Source: Actinomadura roseirufa
Lineage (GTDB): Bacteria; Actinomycetota; Actinomycetes; Streptosporangiales; Streptosporangiaceae
Direction: 5' to 3'
DNA length: 32,615 nucleotides
Assembly: GCF_900659635.1 (NCBI RefSeq)
Contig: NZ_CAACVB010000074.1
Span: forward strand, 1-32,615
Position numbers and translations under genes: made by a program. Each line of letters begins with the position of its first letter. Position 1 is the first letter of the stretch. Shown in pieces: positions 20,813-29,798 of the stretch. The notes under the pieces were generated by a model. That model searched no databases. It had not been told where the DNA came from and was given only the letters and a program-made list of their open reading frames with translations.

Positions 20813-23704
20813 ATGGGCGCGGTGCACCGATCGATCGTCTGCTCCGACATCGAGGGCTTCGGCGACCCCCGCCGGACGGACCGCGACCGTGTCGTGGCGC
20901 GCCGGGGGCTCTACCGGGCTCTGTCGGAGGCGTTCGACGGCTCGGGGATCCCTTGGCGGACCTGCCATCACGAGGACCGCGGCGACGGTGCGCTGATCCT
21001 GGTGCCGAGCGAGGTGCCCAAGGAGATCCTGATCACCGATCTCCCACGGCGCCTCGCCGCGGAACTGGCCGTCCACAACCGGGATCGGGACGGGCCGGCC
21101 CGGATCAGGCTGCGGGTCGCGGTGCACGCTGGCGAGATCCGTGAGGACGAGCACGGGGTGATCGGCAGCGCGATCAACCTGGCGTTCCGGCTGCTGGACG
21201 CCGAGCCGTTCAAACGCATTCTGGCGGGCTCGCCGGGGGCGCTCGCCCTCACGGTCTCCGACTGGTTTTACACGGAGGTCGTCCGGCATGCCCCAAGAGA
21301 CGTGGCCTCCTCTTATCGCAGCGTCCAGGTCAAGGTGAAGGAGACCGACACCCTCGCGTGGGTCTGCCTGCCCACCAGCCCGTTCTGGGAGAGGACGGGC
21401 ACGGGCGAATCGGGTACGGACGACAGGGCTCCCGTGCCGCGCGCACCGGCACCGCCGCCGGATGAGCCGGTGACCCCGCCCCGGGAACTGCCCTCCGACA
21501 CGGGCCGTTTCACCGGCCGCGAAGCCGAGCTGTCGCGGCTGCTGACCTTCGCCCGCGACGCCCGCCGCCCCGCGGGGAGGGCGGCGGTCTGCGCCATCGA
21601 CGGAATGCCCGGCATCGGCAAGACGGCGCTGGCCGTTCATGCCGCCCATCGGCTCGCCGATCGGTTCCCCGGCGGCTGCCTGTTCCTGGACCTGCACGGC
21701 CACACGCATTCGGTCTCACCGGTGGACCCGGCGGCGGCACTGGAGCGGATGCTGCGCGCGCTCGGGGTTCCCGGCGGGCGCATCCCCCATGACGCGGACG
21801 AGCGCGCCGCGCTGTATCGGAGCCGGCTCACAGGGACGCGGACACTGATCGTGCTCGACAACGCCACCGGTGCGGAACAGGTCCGCCCGCTCCTGCCGGC
21901 GGAGGCGGGCTGTCTGATCCTGGTGACGAGCCGGAGCCGGCTCGCCGCCCTGGACGACGCCCTGCCGCTCTCCCTGGACGTCCTCTCCCCTTCCGAGGGG
22001 GTGACGCTGTTCCTTACGAGTGCCGCGCCCAGCCGCGTCGACGACATCGACGCCGTCGCACGGATCGTCCACCTCTGCGGACGGCTCCCGCTCGCCGTCC
22101 GGATCGCTGCGGCCCGCCTGCGCTCCCGGCCCGCGTGGAGCGCGGCGGACCTGGCCGAGCGGCTGGCCGAACGGCACGACGCCCTGACCATCCTCGCCGA
22201 CACCGAACGCGACGTCGCCGCGGCCTTCGCGCTCTCCTACCGCGGGCTGACCCGAGACCAGCGGCGCATGTTCCGATATCTCGGACTCCACCCGGGTGCG
22301 GACGCCGACGCTCACGCCGCGGCCTGCCTCGCGGGCACGACCGTCGCACGGGCGCGCCGGCTCTGCGAGGACCTGCTCGACGTCCATCTCCTGGACCAGT
22401 CCACACCGGGCCGTTACCGGTTCCACGACCTGATCAAGGCCTTCGCGGCCCGGACCGTCGCCGACGAGCCCGAACGCCCTCGCCGGGCGGCTCTCACAGC
22501 CCTGTTCGACCACTACCTGAGCACGGCGAGCGCGGCCATGGACGCTCTGTACCCGGCCGAGCAACAGCGTCGCCCCCACATCCCACCGGCCTCATCACCG
22601 ATCGCACCGGTGTGCGAACCGGCCAGCGCGCTGGCATGGCTCGACGCGGAGCGTCCCAACCTCGTGGCCGTCTGCTCTCATGGCAGCGCGCACGGCTTGC
22701 CCGGCCACACGATCCGCCTGGCCGCCACCCTGTTCCGTTACCTGGACGTCGGGGCTCACCTCGCCGACGCCGAGACCGTCAACCACCACGCGCGACGGGC
22801 GGCGTCGGACACCGGTGACCGCTCGGGCGAGGCGCACTTCCTGACCAGCCTTGGCGGCGTCCAGTGGAATCAGGGCCGCTACGAGTGCGCCGCCGAGTCC
22901 GTCCGGCGGGCGCTGGAGATCTTCCGCGAAGCGGGTGACCGCTTCGGCCAGGCCCGTGCTCTGAGCAACCTCGGCATCATCTACTGGCGCCAGGGCCGCT
23001 ACCCCGAGGCCGCCGACCACAGCCGACGCGCCCTTGTGATCTACCGCGCCTCTGATGACCTGGCCGGCCAAGCGCGCGCTTTGGGCAACCTCTGCCTGGT
23101 GCGCTGGAGGCAGGGCGAACACCAGCAGGCCATCCGTGCCGCACGGCGGGCCCTGGCCTGCTACCGCGCGCTCGGCGACCGGCGCGGCGAGGCCCGCATA
23201 CTGGGCAACCTCGGCAACGTCCGCCATCATCAGGGCCGCCACGCGCTTGCGGTTCACCACCACCGCAGTGCCCTGGCCTTGTATCGCGAGATCGGTGACC
23301 AGGCAGGCGAGGCGGACGCGCTCACCAACCTCGGGCTGCCCCTCCAACGGCAAGGCCACCTCATTCGGGCCGCCGACCACCACCGGCAAGCCCTGGCGAT
23401 GTACCAACGGCTCGGCGACCGTAACGGCCAAGCACGTGCCCTCAACGGGCTAGGCCAGGCGCTGAACGAGCTGGGGCACCCCACCCAGGCCCGCGCTCAC
23501 CACGACATGGCGCTGGCCCTCACCTCGGAAACGGGAGACCGCTACGAACTCGCCCGAGCTCACGCGGGCCTGGCACTCGCCCATCGCGGTCCCCTGGCCC
23601 GCCACCACCGGCAGCAGGCCCTCTCCATCTTCGATGTGCTCAACGTCCCCGAGGCTGGTGGGTTGCGCGAGCACTTTGCCAAGCCACGGGCGGGTGCGAG
23701 TTAG
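20813..23704 (+). CDS. STAND protein: class III cyclase homology domain, NB-ARC ATPase, TPR repeats
   Basis: A 963-residue signalling protein. Residues 1-185 are a class III nucleotide cyclase homology domain. The two metal Asp positions are present (Asp12 in SDIEGFG, Asp58 in RGDGALIL), as are the transition-state Asn122 and Arg126 in INLAFR. The usual base-selecting Lys before GD is replaced (EDRGD), so it may use another base or only sense ligand. After a Pro-rich linker (200-228) comes NB-ARC: GMPGIGKTAL Walker A (264-273), TLIVLDNA Walker B, VTSRSRL sensor, GRLPLA. A winged-helix segment follows, then six exact 40-residue TPRs (about 669-908). AAAGGA precedes the ATG. The layout resembles mycobacterial cyclase-ATPase-TPR regulators (Rv0386/Rv1358 type) but lacks their LuxR HTH. 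Confidence 0.9.
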   Translation: MGAVHRSIVCSDIEGFGDPRRTDRDRVVARRGLYRALSEAFDGSGIPWRTCHHEDRGDGALILVPSEVPKEILITDLPRRLAAELAVHNRDRDGPARIRLRVAVHAGEIREDEHGVIGSAINLAFRLLDAEPFKRILAGSPGALALTVSDWFYTEVVRHAPRDVASSYRSVQVKVKETDTLAWVCLPTSPFWERTGTGESGTDDRAPVPRAPAPPPDEPVTPPRELPSDTGRFTGREAELSRLLTFARDARRPAGRAAVCAIDGMPGIGKTALAVHAAHRLADRFPGGCLFLDLHGHTHSVSPVDPAAALERMLRALGVPGGRIPHDADERAALYRSRLTGTRTLIVLDNATGAEQVRPLLPAEAGCLILVTSRSRLAALDDALPLSLDVLSPSEGVTLFLTSAAPSRVDDIDAVARIVHLCGRLPLAVRIAAARLRSRPAWSAADLAERLAERHDALTILADTERDVAAAFALSYRGLTRDQRRMFRYLGLHPGADADAHAAACLAGTTVARARRLCEDLLDVHLLDQSTPGRYRFHDLIKAFAARTVADEPERPRRAALTALFDHYLSTASAAMDALYPAEQQRRPHIPPASSPIAPVCEPASALAWLDAERPNLVAVCSHGSAHGLPGHTIRLAATLFRYLDVGAHLADAETVNHHARRAASDTGDRSGEAHFLTSLGGVQWNQGRYECAAESVRRALEIFREAGDRFGQARALSNLGIIYWRQGRYPEAADHSRRALVIYRASDDLAGQARALGNLCLVRWRQGEHQQAIRAARRALACYRALGDRRGEARILGNLGNVRHHQGRHALAVHHHRSALALYREIGDQAGEADALTNLGLPLQRQGHLIRAADHHRQALAMYQRLGDRNGQARALNGLGQALNELGHPTQARAHHDMALALTSETGDRYELARAHAGLALAHRGPLARHHRQQALSIFDVLNVPEAGGLREHFAKPRAGAS

Positions 23705-24372
23705 GGGTCCGTGGCGGCGACCGAGCCGATCGCGGGCGGTCCGGTGGGGGCGTCGAAGACCTTGGCGGACTCGTTCTCCTGGGCCAGGCGCCGGAGGGCG
23801 GCCATCAACGCGTCGCCGAGAACCGTCCACAGGACGACGGCCTCCGCTTTGCTGTCGGTGGTCGCGTGACGGGCGATCTCCCGCAGCTCCGCCTTGGCCA
23901 GGATGTCGGCGGCGTCGGCGTAGTGACCGAGCAGCCCCGCCAGGCCGCCCTGTCCGAGGCGGTGCAGCGCGGCGACGGTCTCCAGGAGATTCACCAGTGC
24001 GGGAGCGCCGGGCCTGATCTGCCAGTCGCGGTCCTCGATCAGATCGTCCACCATGGCCCGGGCCTTCTCCCAGTCCTCGTCCTCCAGGTTGTGGGGCCGG
24101 GTCGGGGTTGCCGCGTACTGGGCCTTGCCGAGCGCCTGGCGGACGTTGCCCGCGCCGTCGATGGCGGAGAGCGCGCGCTTGGCCGTGGCGACCGGCAGGC
24201 CCCCGACCTCGATCAGCGCGCGGGCCAGGCGCAGGCGCCGCAGGTGCTCCTCGGCGTACTGCGCCTGGTTGCGGCTCGTCAGCTCGCCCGGGGGGATCAG
24301 GCCCTCGCGCATGTAGTACTTGATGGTCGGCACCGGGACCCCGCTGTTGCGACTCAGCTCGGCGATCCGCAT
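23701..24372 (-). CDS. MerR-family transcriptional regulator
   Basis: A 223-residue regulator. The N-terminal winged helix begins MRIAELSRNSGVPVPTIKYY, then MREGLIPPGELTSRNQAQY, the MerR DNA-binding signature, followed by the antiparallel coiled-coil (HLRRLRLARALIEVGGLPV). Residues 90-220 are a helical effector domain with no Cys pairs typical of metal sensors, so an organic ligand is likely. Start is ATG 24372 with AGAGGA upstream. Its stop overlaps the stop of the STAND gene by 3 bp, tail to tail. It diverges from the MMPL gene 354 bp away and is the obvious candidate regulator of that operon. Confidence 0.9.
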   Translation of the reverse strand: MRIAELSRNSGVPVPTIKYYMREGLIPPGELTSRNQAQYAEEHLRRLRLARALIEVGGLPVATAKRALSAIDGAGNVRQALGKAQYAATPTRPHNLEDEDWEKARAMVDDLIEDRDWQIRPGAPALVNLLETVAALHRLGQGGLAGLLGHYADAADILAKAELREIARHATTDSKAEAVVLWTVLGDALMAALRRLAQENESAKVFDAPTGPPAIGSVAATDP

Positions 24373-24437
24373 GGTTCCTCTTCTCTCGGCGTTCCCCTGG
24401 TCCGGCACGGTGAGGGCCGATCTCCCTCACCCTAGAG

Positions 24438-24456
24438 GGCGCCACCCGGGTGCGCC
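24438..24456. promoter_or_regulatory. inverted repeat upstream of the merR gene
   Basis: GGCGCCACCCGGGTGCGCC has a CACCC/GGGTG centre with GGCGC/GCGCC arms and one unpaired base. It lies 66 bp upstream of the MerR start in the divergent gap. It could be an autoregulatory site; no -10/-35 boxes are clearly placed around it. Confidence 0.3.
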
Positions 24457-24500
24457 GTGACGCGCCCGGCTCGGTGCGCCGCCGGTACGGGGAGCGAGGT

Positions 24501-24549
24501 CTTGTGGCCGACCCGGGTCCGCGCACTGGTCCGACTTCGCGGCCACAAG
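24501..24549. repeat. perfect 10-bp inverted repeat in the merR/MMPL gap
   Basis: CTTGTGGCCG (24501-24510) and CGGCCACAAG (24540-24549) are exact reverse complements, 29 bp apart. Apart from this, the dyad at 24438 and the operator at 24693, the 354-bp gap shows no gene. Function unclear: two half-sites for a looping regulator, or an RNA stem in a long leader. Confidence 0.5.
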
Positions 24550-24692
24550 CAGGACTCGCCCCATCCTTCCAGTGGAGGAGGGCCGGCTTCGTGACCTGGG
24601 GTTTCCTCGGCTGATCCAGAGATTCGGACGGCATCGGCGCCCCGTCGGGCGCCTTGTGCGGTCGGGACGGCGCATGGATACTCCTGGTGCCA

Positions 24693-24712
24693 ATAGTGGT
24701 GAGCACTACTAT
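24693..24712 (+). promoter_or_regulatory. TetR-like operator and -10 box of the MMPL operon
   Basis: ATAGTGGTGAGCACTACTAT is a 20-bp palindrome with 8 of 10 pairs matched. TACTAT (24707-24712) within it is a good -10 element, while the -35 is weak. It ends 14 bp before the MMPL start. Its AGTGNNNAGCACT pattern is like TetR-family sites, but the adjacent regulator is a MerR. Confidence 0.55.
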
Positions 24713-24726
24713 CCATTGAGGTTGCC

Positions 24727-26916
24727 ATGTTCGCGCTTCTCGGCCGGATGGCCGCCCGGCGCCGCTGGTGGGTCGTCGCCGGGACGGTCGTCCTGGTGAT
24801 CGTCGCCGGAGTCTGGGGCACCGGCGTCTTCCGGTCCCTCACCGGCGGTTCGGGCTTCGACGATCCGAACAGCGAGTCCGTCCACGCCAACCGCGTCCTC
24901 GAGGGGCCTCTCGGGCGCCATGTCGCCGACGTCGTCGTTCTCTATCGGGACCCGTCGAGGACGGTCGACGATCCCGCCTTCTCCGGGCCCGTCCAACGCG
25001 CCGTCGCGGGGCTGCCCGCGGGCTCGGCGAAGTGGCTCCAGACCTACTGGTCCACCCACGACGACGCGTTCGTCTCCCGCGACCGCCACGCGACCTACGT
25101 CGCCCTCCAGCTCCCGTCCGACGACGAGCAGGAGCGCGTCAAGCAGCTCAAGGCGCTGAAGAAGAACTTCCAGGTCCCCGGCATGAGGGTCACATTCGGC
25201 GGCCTCACGTCCATGACGCAGCAGGTCAACCAGCAGTCGCTGCGGGACGTCGCCCGGGCGGAGATGTTCTCCATGCCGCTGCTCCTCCTGCTGCTCGTCC
25301 TGGTGTTCCGCAGCGCCGTCGCCGCCGCGCTCCCCTTCGTGGTCGGCGTCACGGTGGCGTTCGGGTCGCTGGTCGCGCTGCGGCTGATCACCTTCTTCTC
25401 AGAGATCTCCACGTTCGCCGTCAACGTGGTCACGCTCTTCGCGCTCGCGCTGACCATCGACTACGGGCTCCTCATCGTCAACCGCTTCCGTGAGGAACTG
25501 GCCCGGGGCCTGCCGGTCGAGGACGCCGTCGAACGGACGGTCGCGACGGCGGGCCGCACCGTCCTGTTCTCGGGCCTCACGGTCGCCGCCTCGCTGACCT
25601 GCGTGATCGTCTTCCCGTCCCGGTTCATGCACTCGATGGGCTACGCCGGGGTGTGCGTCGCGCTGTTCTCGGTGCTCGGCTCGCTGACGCTGCTGCCCGC
25701 GCTCCTCACGTTCGCCGGGCACCGGGTCGACTCGCTGCGCGTCCCCCTCCCCGGACGCCGCCGGCCCGACACCGCGCACGGCCGCTGGTACGCCCTCGCC
25801 CGCACGGTGATGCGACGCCCCCTGGCGGTCACCGCCGGGGTGGTGGTCCTCCTGGTCGCCCTCGGCCTGCCGTTCCTCAGCGCGAACTGGGCCCGTCCCG
25901 GCGACTGGGTGCAGCCCAGGAACGGCGAGGCCCGGTCGGTCACCCGCGAGCTGGCTACGCGCTTCACCGCCGACCCGGCGAAGGTCATGACCGTCGCCGT
26001 CGAGCTCCCCGGCCCCGCCGACCTGCCGGGAACGCGCGCGGCCCTGGACGACTACGCGCACCGCCTGGACGCGGTCCCGAACGTCGACGGCGGAAGGGTC
26101 ACCGGCACCAGCGGTACGACCGCGCGCATCACCCTCGGCTACTCCATCGACCCGATGTCACGCGCCGCGCGCACGATGGTCTCCAAGGTTCGCGCGGAAG
26201 CCCCGCCGCAGGGCGCCCGCGCCTCGGTCACCGGGATGCCCGCCTCCCGGGTGGACATCGTGCACATGGTCTCCTCCCGGCTGCCCTGGATGGCGCTGTT
26301 CGTCGGCCTGGTCTCCTTCGCCGTCCTCTTCCTGGCGTTCGGCTCGGTCGTCCTACCGCTCCAGTCCGTCGCGCTGACCGTGCTGTCCCTGTCGGCCGCG
26401 CTCGGCGCGATCCGGCTCATCTTCCAGGACGGCTATCTCGACGGGGTACTGGACTTCGTCCCGATCGGCGCCGTCGACGTCAACTTCCCCCTGCTCGTGG
26501 TGGTGATCGCCTTCGGCGTCGCGATGGACTACGAGGTCTTCCTGGTCGCCCGCATCAAGGAGGAGTGGGACCGCACCGGCGACCTCGAGGAGTCGGTCGC
26601 CCTCGCCGTCCAGCGGACCGCCCGGATCGTCACCAGCGCCGCGCTGCTGCTCTGCGTGGTCGTCGGCGGGTTCGTGTTCTCCCAGATCACCGTGATGAAG
26701 ATGATCGGCGTGGGCGTCGTGCTCGCGGTGCTCGTCGACGCGACGCTGGTGCGCGGGCTGCTCCTGCCCGCGACGATCAAGCTGATCGGACCGCGCCTGT
26801 GGTGGTCTCCGCGACCCCTGGCGCGCTGGTGGGGCCGACACGGCGCGGGACGCCACGAGGCCACGCACACCCCACCCGTTCCCGACCTTTCCGAAACCGG
26901 AGGCCACCATGCGTGA
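24727..26916 (+). CDS. MMPL family (RND superfamily) transporter
   Basis: A 729-residue transporter with two homologous halves. An N-terminal helix (16-33) is followed by an extracytoplasmic loop (40-170). Helices with TIDYGLLIVNRFREE carry the first Asp-Tyr relay, then a second loop, and helices with AMDYEVFLVARIKEEW carry the second. GAGGTT precedes the ATG. It is preceded by a palindromic operator, and its last 8 bp overlap the start of a secreted PstS-like binding protein gene, implying coupled expression. It belongs to a subfamily different from the 16447-18621 protein. It likely exports a lipophilic compound; no cargo is evident. Confidence 0.93.
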   Translation: MFALLGRMAARRRWWVVAGTVVLVIVAGVWGTGVFRSLTGGSGFDDPNSESVHANRVLEGPLGRHVADVVVLYRDPSRTVDDPAFSGPVQRAVAGLPAGSAKWLQTYWSTHDDAFVSRDRHATYVALQLPSDDEQERVKQLKALKKNFQVPGMRVTFGGLTSMTQQVNQQSLRDVARAEMFSMPLLLLLLVLVFRSAVAAALPFVVGVTVAFGSLVALRLITFFSEISTFAVNVVTLFALALTIDYGLLIVNRFREELARGLPVEDAVERTVATAGRTVLFSGLTVAASLTCVIVFPSRFMHSMGYAGVCVALFSVLGSLTLLPALLTFAGHRVDSLRVPLPGRRRPDTAHGRWYALARTVMRRPLAVTAGVVVLLVALGLPFLSANWARPGDWVQPRNGEARSVTRELATRFTADPAKVMTVAVELPGPADLPGTRAALDDYAHRLDAVPNVDGGRVTGTSGTTARITLGYSIDPMSRAARTMVSKVRAEAPPQGARASVTGMPASRVDIVHMVSSRLPWMALFVGLVSFAVLFLAFGSVVLPLQSVALTVLSLSAALGAIRLIFQDGYLDGVLDFVPIGAVDVNFPLLVVVIAFGVAMDYEVFLVARIKEEWDRTGDLEESVALAVQRTARIVTSAALLLCVVVGGFVFSQITVMKMIGVGVVLAVLVDATLVRGLLLPATIKLIGPRLWWSPRPLARWWGRHGAGRHEATHTPPVPDLSETGGHHA

Positions 26917-27955
26917 CCGTTGGACCCGTGCGGCCTCGGCCGTCCTCGGCGCCGCCCTGGCGCTGACCCTGGCCGCTGGCTCACCCGCCGCCGCCGATCC
27001 CGCCACGGTGCCCCGCACGACCGACGTCGTCGGAGTCGGCGCCGACACCACGGAGGTCCTCTTCGACGACCTGGCGGCGGACCACAACACCCGATCCCCG
27101 GGCCGCCGCCTGTTCAGCTGGCGGACCCGCGGCTCCCAGACCATCCGCCCCAAGGCCGGATGCCGCCCGATCGTCCGGCCGTCCGGCTCGTCCCAGGGAA
27201 TGGACGCGCTGGTCGCCCGGCAGACCCTGCCCGGCGGCCGGCCGTGCGTCGACTTCGCCCGGACGATCCGGCCCCGGCTACCCGGCGACCCTTCGACGAT
27301 GGTCTTCCTCCCGTTCGCGACCGACGGCCTGACCTGGGCGGCCAACGCGACGGGCCACGCACCGGCATCGCTCACCCTCGCCCAGCTCGCGGACGTCTTC
27401 ACCTGCCGGGCCCGGACCTGGGACCGCGTCGGCGGCACCTCGACCGCCACGATCGAGCCGATGCTGCCGATCGTCGGCCCGGGCATCACCTATTTCCTGG
27501 AACAGCTCGGGGTGCACGAGGTCGGCGCCTGCGTGCGGACCGGCGTCCCGCAGGACCAGGGCACCGACCCCCTCATCGCGGGCAACCCGAACGCCCTGGT
27601 GTGGTACTCGATCGCCAAGTACCTCGCCCAGGCGGAGTACGGCCACGACGACGTCCACGGCTCCCTGTCACTGCGCCGAATCGAGGGCCTCACCCCGACC
27701 GTCCGCAACCCCGCGACCGACCGCGTCGAGATCAACAACGGCCAGGCCACCGGCGTCCCGGCTTTCCCGCCGCCACTGATGATCACACAGTCGATCGTCC
27801 TCCTCACCGAGAAGAACGGCCGCATCCCCCACCACCTGGCCCACCTCTTCGTAGGCCCGAACAGCTGGCTCTGCTCCACCCCACGAGCGCAAGCCCGAAT
27901 CGCCGAGTACGGCTTCCTCCCCCACCACGGCGCGACCTGCGGAAAGCCGGAGTGA
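26909..27955 (+). CDS. secreted substrate-binding protein, PstS-like
   Basis: A 348-residue exported protein with a Sec signal peptide (MRDRWTR, hydrophobic 8-24, cleavage likely after SPAAA). The mature part has the fold landmarks of phosphate-binding-like proteins: VGVGADTTE near the start, a GSSQGMDAL loop, CVDFARTIRP, then VFLPFATDGLTWA and LTLAQLADVFTC. No lipobox is present, so it is free or cell-wall associated. GGAGG precedes the ATG at 26909, and the gene overlaps the MMPL gene by 8 bp. No Pst permease genes are near. The pairing of a binding protein with an MMPL transporter suggests a shared extracytoplasmic task, but the ligand is not known. Confidence 0.8.
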   Translation: MRDRWTRAASAVLGAALALTLAAGSPAAADPATVPRTTDVVGVGADTTEVLFDDLAADHNTRSPGRRLFSWRTRGSQTIRPKAGCRPIVRPSGSSQGMDALVARQTLPGGRPCVDFARTIRPRLPGDPSTMVFLPFATDGLTWAANATGHAPASLTLAQLADVFTCRARTWDRVGGTSTATIEPMLPIVGPGITYFLEQLGVHEVGACVRTGVPQDQGTDPLIAGNPNALVWYSIAKYLAQAEYGHDDVHGSLSLRRIEGLTPTVRNPATDRVEINNGQATGVPAFPPPLMITQSIVLLTEKNGRIPHHLAHLFVGPNSWLCSTPRAQARIAEYGFLPHHGATCGKPE

Positions 27956-28951
27956 CTCCTGAACCAGCCGGCTGGGCGCGCTTCCGTCCCCGGAAGTGTG
28001 CCCGGCCACGTTTCGGCTCCTCGCACCGATCCCTCAACACCCACGAGGCAAGGGCGGATGATGAGCGGTACAACGGACGATCTGCAAGCGTGGTGGGACG
28101 CGAAGGTGACCGCCGCCGGCGTGGCCGGTTCGAGCCCGATCGCGAGACCTTCACTGCTCCTCAAGCCACAGATCAGGCATGTTCCCGAGGACCGGAAGCA
28201 TGCCTGATCGTCGTTGTGCCTACCAAAGCGCGTCCACGGCCGCTCTGACGAGGACCCGGAAAGATCACGTCCACCTCCCGCGCTCCGTCCTGGATCAGGA
28301 CCCACGCCCGCGGCCCAGCACGGCATGTCGACGACCTCGACGTCAAGGACGCCGATGCCGGCGAGGCCGCAGGCGGTCTGGCTGAGCGCGGTGTCACATC
28401 CCCCGGTCACCACGGCGATGGCAGACGTGACTTCTCGCTTGAGGGCGAGGTGGACATGGGCGGGCAGGCCCGTCACCGTCCCGGTGGCGTGCCGGCCGGC
28501 GGTGTTCCGCAGACCGGCGCCGGGCGCGGTGGTGAACCCGCCACGACGTGCGGAGACGGTCCGGAACGGTGACAGCACCGTTCGGCGAGCGCGCCCCGTC
28601 GGCGCCGATGCCGGGTCCACCCACCCCGGTAGTCCACAGGCTCTGGCCCGATCTAGGAGTGTCGAGCTCGACGACCACGAGACCGGACGAGCCACAGGCC
28701 ATGCCGACGTCGCAGGGGTCGTGGTTCCAGCACGACGGATCCGGGCCAGGTCGACGATTGCAGGGCCGTGCCGGTCAGTCCGGAGCGCGGGCCGCCCACC
28801 ATCGGGGCACAACGGAACACTCTCCGCCCGCGCGACACATTCCAGGGCCACAGCCCGCGGGTTGGCCATCGTCATGCGGCGGCCTCCGGTCGGCAGTTGG
28901 CCTCAGCGGTCGCGACTCTAGGGCACAGGTCCATCGCGATACGGTTCGAAG
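27956..28951. other. intergenic/degenerate stretch without a credible gene
   Basis: All long open frames here lack convincing codon periodicity or recognisable families. A 48-residue frame (ATG 28061 to 28207, MSGTTDDLQAWWDAK...) has a purine-rich leader and might be a small gene or a gene remnant. On the minus strand several frames are interrupted and switch frame around 28300-28870 (for example VLIQDGAREVDVIFPG and GLVVVELDTP in different frames), as expected for a decayed coding region whose family I cannot identify. The clear element is the hairpin at 28171-28209. Confidence 0.5.
28171..28209. terminator. long hairpin, possible terminator of the MMPL operon
   Basis: GATCAGGCATG (28171-28181) and CATGCCTGATC (28199-28209) pair perfectly. 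TTCC/GGAA extends the stem across a single bulged G, leaving an 8-nt loop CGAGGACC. It lies 216 bp after the PstS-like gene stop. It could instead be a mobile-element relic. Confidence 0.5.
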
Positions 28952-29562
28952 GTGATCGACGAAGAAGCGGCCCGGCTCGGAGAACAGGCCGCACGTCGCC
29001 TGGTTCAACTGGGCGGCTGCGTGATCGAGGCGGGGCTGACCGAAGCAGAGTTCACTCGCGTCGAGCACGAGTACGGATTCGAATTCGCCGACGACCACCG
29101 CGCGTTCCTCGCCGCCGGGCTGCCGGTCCACGAACCACGGGAAGAGGACCCGGCCACCTACTATGCCTGGGAAGGACCATGGCCGGACTGGCGCAACGGC
29201 GACCCAGAGAACTCCGCCTGCAGCTCAACTGGCCGATCGACTTCCTGCTCGACGACGTCCAGCACAGGCATTGGCGACCCGCCTGGGGTGAGCGGCCGGA
29301 TTCCGGCGAAGCAGCCGTCGAGCTGGCGACATCACAGCTGGCCGGGGTACCGAAGATGGTCCCCGTCCATGAGCACAGGTTCTTGCCCGCAGGCCACGGC
29401 ACCTTCGGCCACCCGGTCCTGTCGATGCGGGGCAGCTACATCATCTACTACGGCGTCGACCTGCTCGACTACATCACCCAGGAGTTCAAAGAGCCCCGGC
29501 CCGAGCGCCCTGACGACTGGGCGCCCCAAGCCACCGTCCCATTCTGGCGCGACTATCTCTGA
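28952..29562 (+). pseudogene. frameshifted conserved hypothetical gene (SMI1/KNR4-like in size and style)
   Basis: Two frames each hold half of one protein. Frame one runs from GTG 28952 (VIDEEAARLGEQAARRL) through FLAAGLPVHEPREEDPATYY to GDPEN. The continuation LRLQLNWPIDFLLDDVQH, then GYIIYYGVDL-like and the end PFWRDYL, is read in another frame from about 29212. Restoring one base near 29210 (after GAG in GACCCAGAGAACTC) joins them into about 203 residues. The joined protein resembles actinobacterial hypothetical proteins with a SUKH/SMI1-like beginning and a conserved SMRGSYIIYYG segment. TACGGT lies 6 nt before the GTG, consistent with leaderless transcription. The shift may be real decay or a sequencing error, as no homopolymer is present. 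Confidence 0.7.
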
Positions 29563-29798
29563 CACCGACGCGCCGCTCTTAAAGACCACGGTCATGCCGA
29601 TGTGACGGCGAAAACGCGGTGAACAGGTCTGCGACTCCCCCTGGAGACTAGATCCACGATGGCCAGGTGGCGATCAGAAACCCATGTCCGGCCTACTGGA
29701 CCAGACCGCCGATCCAATCGGATCCCACATTTCGTCTCCCCCTTCGCCACCACGGTGGCCGCCACTGCACACCGCGTGGGCAGAAGATCGGAATCTCA

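Noticed and set aside
22800..23540. 120-bp periodic sequence that could look like a DNA repeat or CRISPR-like array
   Set aside because: The periodicity comes from six 40-residue TPRs in the STAND protein. Units are diverged at DNA level and lie wholly inside the reading frame.
27490..28875. 461-codon reverse open frame covering the end of the PstS-like gene and the gap after it
   Set aside because: It overlaps a real gene, and its composition changes without any recognisable domain. Parts may be relics of decayed coding DNA, but it is not supportable as one gene.
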